From the NCBI RefSeq assembly GCF_036170895.1, contig NZ_CP108036.1, positions 2,914,001-2,978,000 of the forward strand: a stretch of DNA of 64,000 nt. Direction: 5' to 3'. The translations under genes and the position numbers were made by a program. The notes beneath the pieces were generated by a model. The model was not told the DNA's origin and did no database searches. It was given only the letters and a program-made list of their open reading frames with translations. Numbering within the stretch: the stretch's first letter is position 1; each line of letters starts with the position of its first letter. The stretch comes from Streptomyces erythrochromogenes. GTDB taxonomy: Bacteria > Actinomycetota > Actinomycetes > Streptomycetales > Streptomycetaceae. Shown piece by piece: positions 60,303-64,000 of this stretch.

Positions 60303-63300
60303 GTGTCGCCACAGTCCCCCAGTAACTCGAGCACCACGACCGAAGCAGCAGAGGGCGGGAAGAACCCTGCCTCAGGCTTCGGCGCGAATGAGTGGCTCGT
60401 CGACGAGATCTATCAGCAGTACCTCCAGGACCCGCAGTCGGTCGACCGCGCCTGGTGGGACTTCTTCGCCGACTACAAGCCGGGGGGCGCTGCCGCTCCG
60501 GTGACGTCGGCCGGTCCCGATAAGTCCACGCCGACGGACGGCGCCTCCGCACAGGCCGCCACCGCCGTCGCCAGGACCCCGCAGGTCGCCGACGCCGCCA
60601 CGGGGGCGGCGGACGCCGCGCCCGCGCACACCGCGACGCCGACTCCTCCGCCTGTGTCAGCTCCTGCCCCTGCTCCTGCCATCCCCTCTGGTGCCCCTGC
60701 TGTGACTGTCACCTCCCAGGCCCCGGCCGCCGCACCGGCCGCGCCCGCTCCCGCCTCCGTAGCCCCGCAGAAGGCCGCGCCCGCCACCGAGGCCCCCGCG
60801 GGCCCCGAGCTGGTGACGCTCCGCGGCCCGGCGGCTGCCGTGGCCAAGAACATGAACGCCTCCCTCGACGTCCCGACGGCCACGTCCGTCCGCGCCGTCC
60901 CGGTGAAGCTGCTGTTCGACAACCGCATCGTCATCAACAACCACCTGAAGCGGGCCCGGGGCGGGAAGATCTCCTTCACGCACCTCATCGGCTACGCCAT
61001 GGTCCAGGCCATCAAGGCCATGCCGTCGATGAACTACTCCTTCGCGGAGAAGGACGGCAAGCCGACCCTGGTCAAGCCCGACCACGTGAACTTCGGCCTC
61101 GCCATCGACCTGGTGAAGCCCAACGGCGACCGCCAGCTCGTCGTCGCCGGCATCAAGAAGGCCGAGACCCTCAACTTCTTCGAGTTCTGGCAGGCCTACG
61201 AGGACATCGTCCGCCGCGCCCGCGTCGGCAAGCTGACGATGGACGACTTCACCGGCGTGACGTGCTCCCTGACCAACCCCGGCGGCCTGGGCACCGTCCA
61301 CTCCGTGCCCCGCCTGATGCCCGGACAGTCGGTCATCATGGGCGTCGGCTCCATGGACTACCCCGCCGAGTTCCAGGGCACCTCGCAGGACACCCTGAAC
61401 AAGCTGGGCATCTCCAAGGTCATGACCCTGACCTCGACCTACGACCACCGGGTCATCCAGGGTGCGGCCTCCGGCGAGTTCCTGCGCATCGTCGCGAACC
61501 TGCTCCTCGGCGAGAACGGCTTCTACGACTCCGTCTTCGAGTCGCTGCGCATCCCGTACGAGCCGGTCCGCTGGAACCGCGACATCGACGCCTCGCACGA
61601 CGACGACGTCACGAAGGCCGCCCGCGTCTTCGAGCTGATCCACTCCTACCGGGTCCGCGGCCACGTCATGGCCGACACCGACCCGCTCGAGTACAAGCAG
61701 CGCAAGCACCCCGACCTCGACATCACCGAGCACGGCCTCACCCTGTGGGACCTGGAGCGCGAGTTCGCCGTCGGCGGCTTCTCCGGCAAGTCCATGATGA
61801 AGCTGCGCGACATCCTCGGCGTCCTGCGCGACTCGTACTGCCGCACCACCGGCGTCGAGTTCATGCACATCCAGGACCCGAAGCAGCGCCGCTGGATCCA
61901 GGACCGCATCGAGCGCCCGCACACCAAGCCGGAGCGCGAGGAGCAGCTGCGCATCCTGCGCCGCCTGAACGCGGCGGAGGCCTTCGAGACCTTCCTGCAG
62001 ACGAAGTACGTCGGCCAGAAGCGCTTCTCCCTGGAGGGCGGCGAGTCCGTCATCCCGCTGCTCGACGCCGTCATCGACTCGGCCGCCGAGGCCCGCCTCG
62101 AAGAGGTCGTCATCGGCATGGCCCACCGCGGCCGCCTGAACGTGCTCGCGAACATCGTCGGCAAGTCGTACGCGCAGATCTTCCGCGAGTTCGAGGGCAA
62201 CCTCGACCCGAAGTCCATGCACGGCTCCGGCGACGTCAAGTACCACCTGGGCGCCGAGGGCACCTTCACCGGCCTCGACGGCGAGCAGATCAAGGTCTCG
62301 CTCGTCGCGAACCCCTCCCACCTAGAGGCGGTCGACCCGGTCCTGGAGGGTGTCGCCCGCGCCAAGCAGGACGTCATCAACAAGGGCGGCACGGACTTCA
62401 CGGTCCTCCCGCTCGCGCTCCACGGCGACGCGGCCTTCGCCGGCCAGGGCGTCGTCGCCGAGACGCTGAACATGTCGCAGCTGCGCGGCTACCGCACCGG
62501 CGGCACCGTGCACGTGGTCATCAACAACCAGGTCGGCTTCACCGCCGCCCCGGAGTCCTCGCGTTCCTCGATGTACGCGACCGACGTGGCCCGCATGATC
62601 GAGGCGCCGATCTTCCACGTGAACGGCGACGACCCGGAGGCCGTCGTCCGCGTCGCGCGGCTCGCCTTCGAGTTCCGCCAGGCGTTCAACAAGGACGTGG
62701 TCATCGACCTCATCTGCTACCGCCGCCGCGGCCACAACGAGTCCGACAACCCGGCCTTCACCCAGCCGCTGATGTATGACCTGATCGACAAGAAGCGCTC
62801 GGTGCGCAAGCTCTACACCGAGTCCCTCATCGGTCGTGGCGACATCACCCTGGAAGAGGCCGAGCAGGCGCTCCAGGACTTCCAGGGCCAGCTGGAGAAG
62901 GTCTTCGCGGAGGTCCGCGAGGCCGCCACGGCCCCGGCCGTCGGCGCCCCGGTCGCGCCCGCGCAGACCGCGCAGGAATTCCCGGTCAAGGTCAACACCG
63001 CGATCTCCCAGGACGTCGTCAAGCGGATCGCCGAGTCCCAGGTCACCATCCCCGAGGGCGTCACCGTCCACCCGCGCCTGCTGCCGCAGCTGCAGCGCCG
63101 CGCGGCGATGATCGACGAGGGCACCATCGACTGGGGCATGGGCGAGACCCTCGCCTTCGGCTCGCTGCTCATGGAGGGCACCCCGGTCCGGCTGTCCGGC
63201 CAGGACTCCCGCCGCGGCACCTTCGGCCAGCGCCACGCGGTCCTCATCGACCGGGAGACGGGCGAGGACTACACCCCGCTCCTCTACCTGTCCGAGGACC

Positions 63301-64000
63301 AGGCCCGCTACAACGTCTACGACTCGCTGCTCTCCGAGTACGCGGCCATGGGCTTCGAGTACGGCTACTCGCTGGCCCGTCCGGACGCGCTGGTCCTGTG
63401 GGAGGCCCAGTTCGGTGACTTCGTCAACGGCGCGCAGACCGTCGTCGACGAGTTCATCTCCTCGGCCGAGCAGAAGTGGGGCCAGACCTCCGGCGTCACC
63501 CTGCTCCTCCCGCACGGCTACGAGGGCCAGGGCCCGGACCACTCGTCCGCGCGCCCCGAGCGCTTCCTGCAGATGTGCGCGCAGGACAACATGACGGTGG
63601 CCATGCCCACCCTCCCGTCCAACTACTTCCACCTCCTGCGCTGGCAGGTCCACAACCCGCACCACAAGCCGCTCATCGTCTTCACCCCGAAGTCGATGCT
63701 GCGTCTGAAGGCCGCGGCGTCGAAGGCGGAGGAGTTCACGAGCGGTTCGTTCCGTCCGGTCATCGGTGACACCACCGTGGACGCGAACGCCGTCCGCAAG
63801 GTCGTCTTCTGCGCCGGCAAGGTCTACTACGACCTGGAGGCCGAGCGCGAGAAGCGCGGCATCACGGACACCGCGATCATCCGCATCGAGCGCCTGTACC
63901 CGCTCCCGGGTGCCGAGCTCCAGGCCGAGATCGCCAAGTTCCCGAACGCGGCGAAGTACATCTGGGCGCAGGAGGAGCCGGCGAACCAGGGTGCGTGGCC
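60303..64000 (+). CDS. kgd: Multifunctional 2-oxoglutarate decarboxylase/dehydrogenase E1-E2 (cut by window edge)
   Basis: Actinobacterial TCA-cycle enzyme combining E1 and E2 activities. 1232 codons are present and the 3' end lies beyond the window. Order: N-terminal segment ([29 protein letters not shown]), an Ala/Pro-rich linker (about 60-165), an E2 succinyltransferase-like domain (about 175-400, active-site [17 protein letters not shown] near 380), then the thiamine-diphosphate E1 domains with [32 protein letters not shown] near 709, [24 protein letters not shown] and [17 protein letters not shown] chose the GTG at 60303 ([10 protein letters not shown]); an in-frame GTG at 60276 is less likely. 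Confidence 0.95.
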   Translation, partial: MSPQSPSNSSTTTEAAEGGKNPASGFGANEWLVDEIYQQYLQDPQSVDRAWWDFFADYKPGGAAAPVTSAGPDKSTPTDGASAQAATAVARTPQVADAATGAADAAPAHTATPTPPPVSAPAPAPAIPSGAPAVTVTSQAPAAAPAAPAPASVAPQKAAPATEAPAGPELVTLRGPAAAVAKNMNASLDVPTATSVRAVPVKLLFDNRIVINNHLKRARGGKISFTHLIGYAMVQAIKAMPSMNYSFAEKDGKPTLVKPDHVNFGLAIDLVKPNGDRQLVVAGIKKAETLNFFEFWQAYEDIVRRARVGKLTMDDFTGVTCSLTNPGGLGTVHSVPRLMPGQSVIMGVGSMDYPAEFQGTSQDTLNKLGISKVMTLTSTYDHRVIQGAASGEFLRIVANLLLGENGFYDSVFESLRIPYEPVRWNRDIDASHDDDVTKAARVFELIHSYRVRGHVMADTDPLEYKQRKHPDLDITEHGLTLWDLEREFAVGGFSGKSMMKLRDILGVLRDSYCRTTGVEFMHIQDPKQRRWIQDRIERPHTKPEREEQLRILRRLNAAEAFETFLQTKYVGQKRFSLEGGESVIPLLDAVIDSAAEARLEEVVIGMAHRGRLNVLANIVGKSYAQIFREFEGNLDPKSMHGSGDVKYHLGAEGTFTGLDGEQIKVSLVANPSHLEAVDPVLEGVARAKQDVINKGGTDFTVLPLALHGDAAFAGQGVVAETLNMSQLRGYRTGGTVHVVINNQVGFTAAPESSRSSMYATDVARMIEAPIFHVNGDDPEAVVRVARLAFEFRQAFNKDVVIDLICYRRRGHNESDNPAFTQPLMYDLIDKKRSVRKLYTESLIGRGDITLEEAEQALQDFQGQLEKVFAEVREAATAPAVGAPVAPAQTAQEFPVKVNTAISQDVVKRIAESQVTIPEGVTVHPRLLPQLQRRAAMIDEGTIDWGMGETLAFGSLLMEGTPVRLSGQDSRRGTFGQRHAVLIDRETGEDYTPLLYLSEDQARYNVYDSLLSEYAAMGFEYGYSLARPDALVLWEAQFGDFVNGAQTVVDEFISSAEQKWGQTSGVTLLLPHGYEGQGPDHSSARPERFLQMCAQDNMTVAMPTLPSNYFHLLRWQVHNPHHKPLIVFTPKSMLRLKAAASKAEEFTSGSFRPVIGDTTVDANAVRKVVFCAGKVYYDLEAEREKRGITDTAIIRIERLYPLPGAELQAEIAKFPNAAKYIWAQEEPANQGAW

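Overview
The window is high-GC actinobacterial chromosome, almost certainly Streptomyces. The evidence is very high GC at third codon positions, frequent GTG starts, four-base ATGA/GTGA stop-start overlaps, a conservon (cvnABCD), a C+ type L31 protein with a sigmaR-type promoter, a long-insert Rho, and an actinobacterial multifunctional 2-oxoglutarate enzyme at the right end. Nothing looks like an integrated phage, plasmid, transposon or CRISPR array. Most of the window is conserved core chromosome with lineage-specific genes between the core blocks.

Layout. 1-2021 (minus strand) is the head of the F-type ATP synthase operon (atpI-atpB-atpE-atpF, the last cut by the window edge), with a Rex-like operator 127 bp upstream. 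2599-13072 (minus) is a translation, cell-wall and termination block: a WecA/MraY-type transferase, a diverged serine hydroxymethyltransferase, a low-Mr phosphatase-like protein, Sua5, PrmC, PrfA, L31, an LCP wall ligase and Rho. 13504-19669 (minus) is the aspartate-family amino-acid block lysA-hom-thrC-thrB, preceded by an ArgRS-like protein without a catalytic core. Next come a response regulator and tRNA-Arg(CCG).

20.5-38.8 kb is mixed accessory DNA. It holds a helix-hairpin-helix-like protein, an XdhC protein, a split LigD (polymerase and ligase) divergent from Ku (non-homologous end joining), a NERD-domain protein, a lipoprotein/sensor-kinase pair without a response regulator, a TetR regulator beside 37-bp tandem repeats, two divergent diiron (AurF-like and ferritin-like) enzymes, and an FtsW/RodA-PBP pair. 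38.8-40.2 kb is a 1.4-kb non-coding region dominated by a large, highly matched inverted repeat.

40.2-48.3 kb holds an NlpC/P60 hydrolase and a conservon whose last gene is a styrene-monooxygenase-like flavoprotein, then a PP2C-like phosphatase. 48.4-64 kb holds MarR, Lon (with a perfect ClgR-type box), a DUF4097 lipoprotein, a rhodanese, a GT39-like membrane protein, an emfourin-like lipoprotein, TetR next to a GH3 glycosidase, an OmpR-type two-component pair, and the start of 2-oxoglutarate dehydrogenase/decarboxylase.

The points most worth a second look are the inverted-repeat element at 38.94-39.87 kb, the conservon ending in a flavin monooxygenase, the divergent diiron oxygenase pair, the phosphatase-like protein whose nucleophile Cys is Ser and whose 3' end is tandemly duplicated, the catalytic-core-less ArgRS-like protein, and three readable operators or promoters (Rex, sigmaR, ClgR). 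All functional calls rest on motif recognition by eye; no database search was run.
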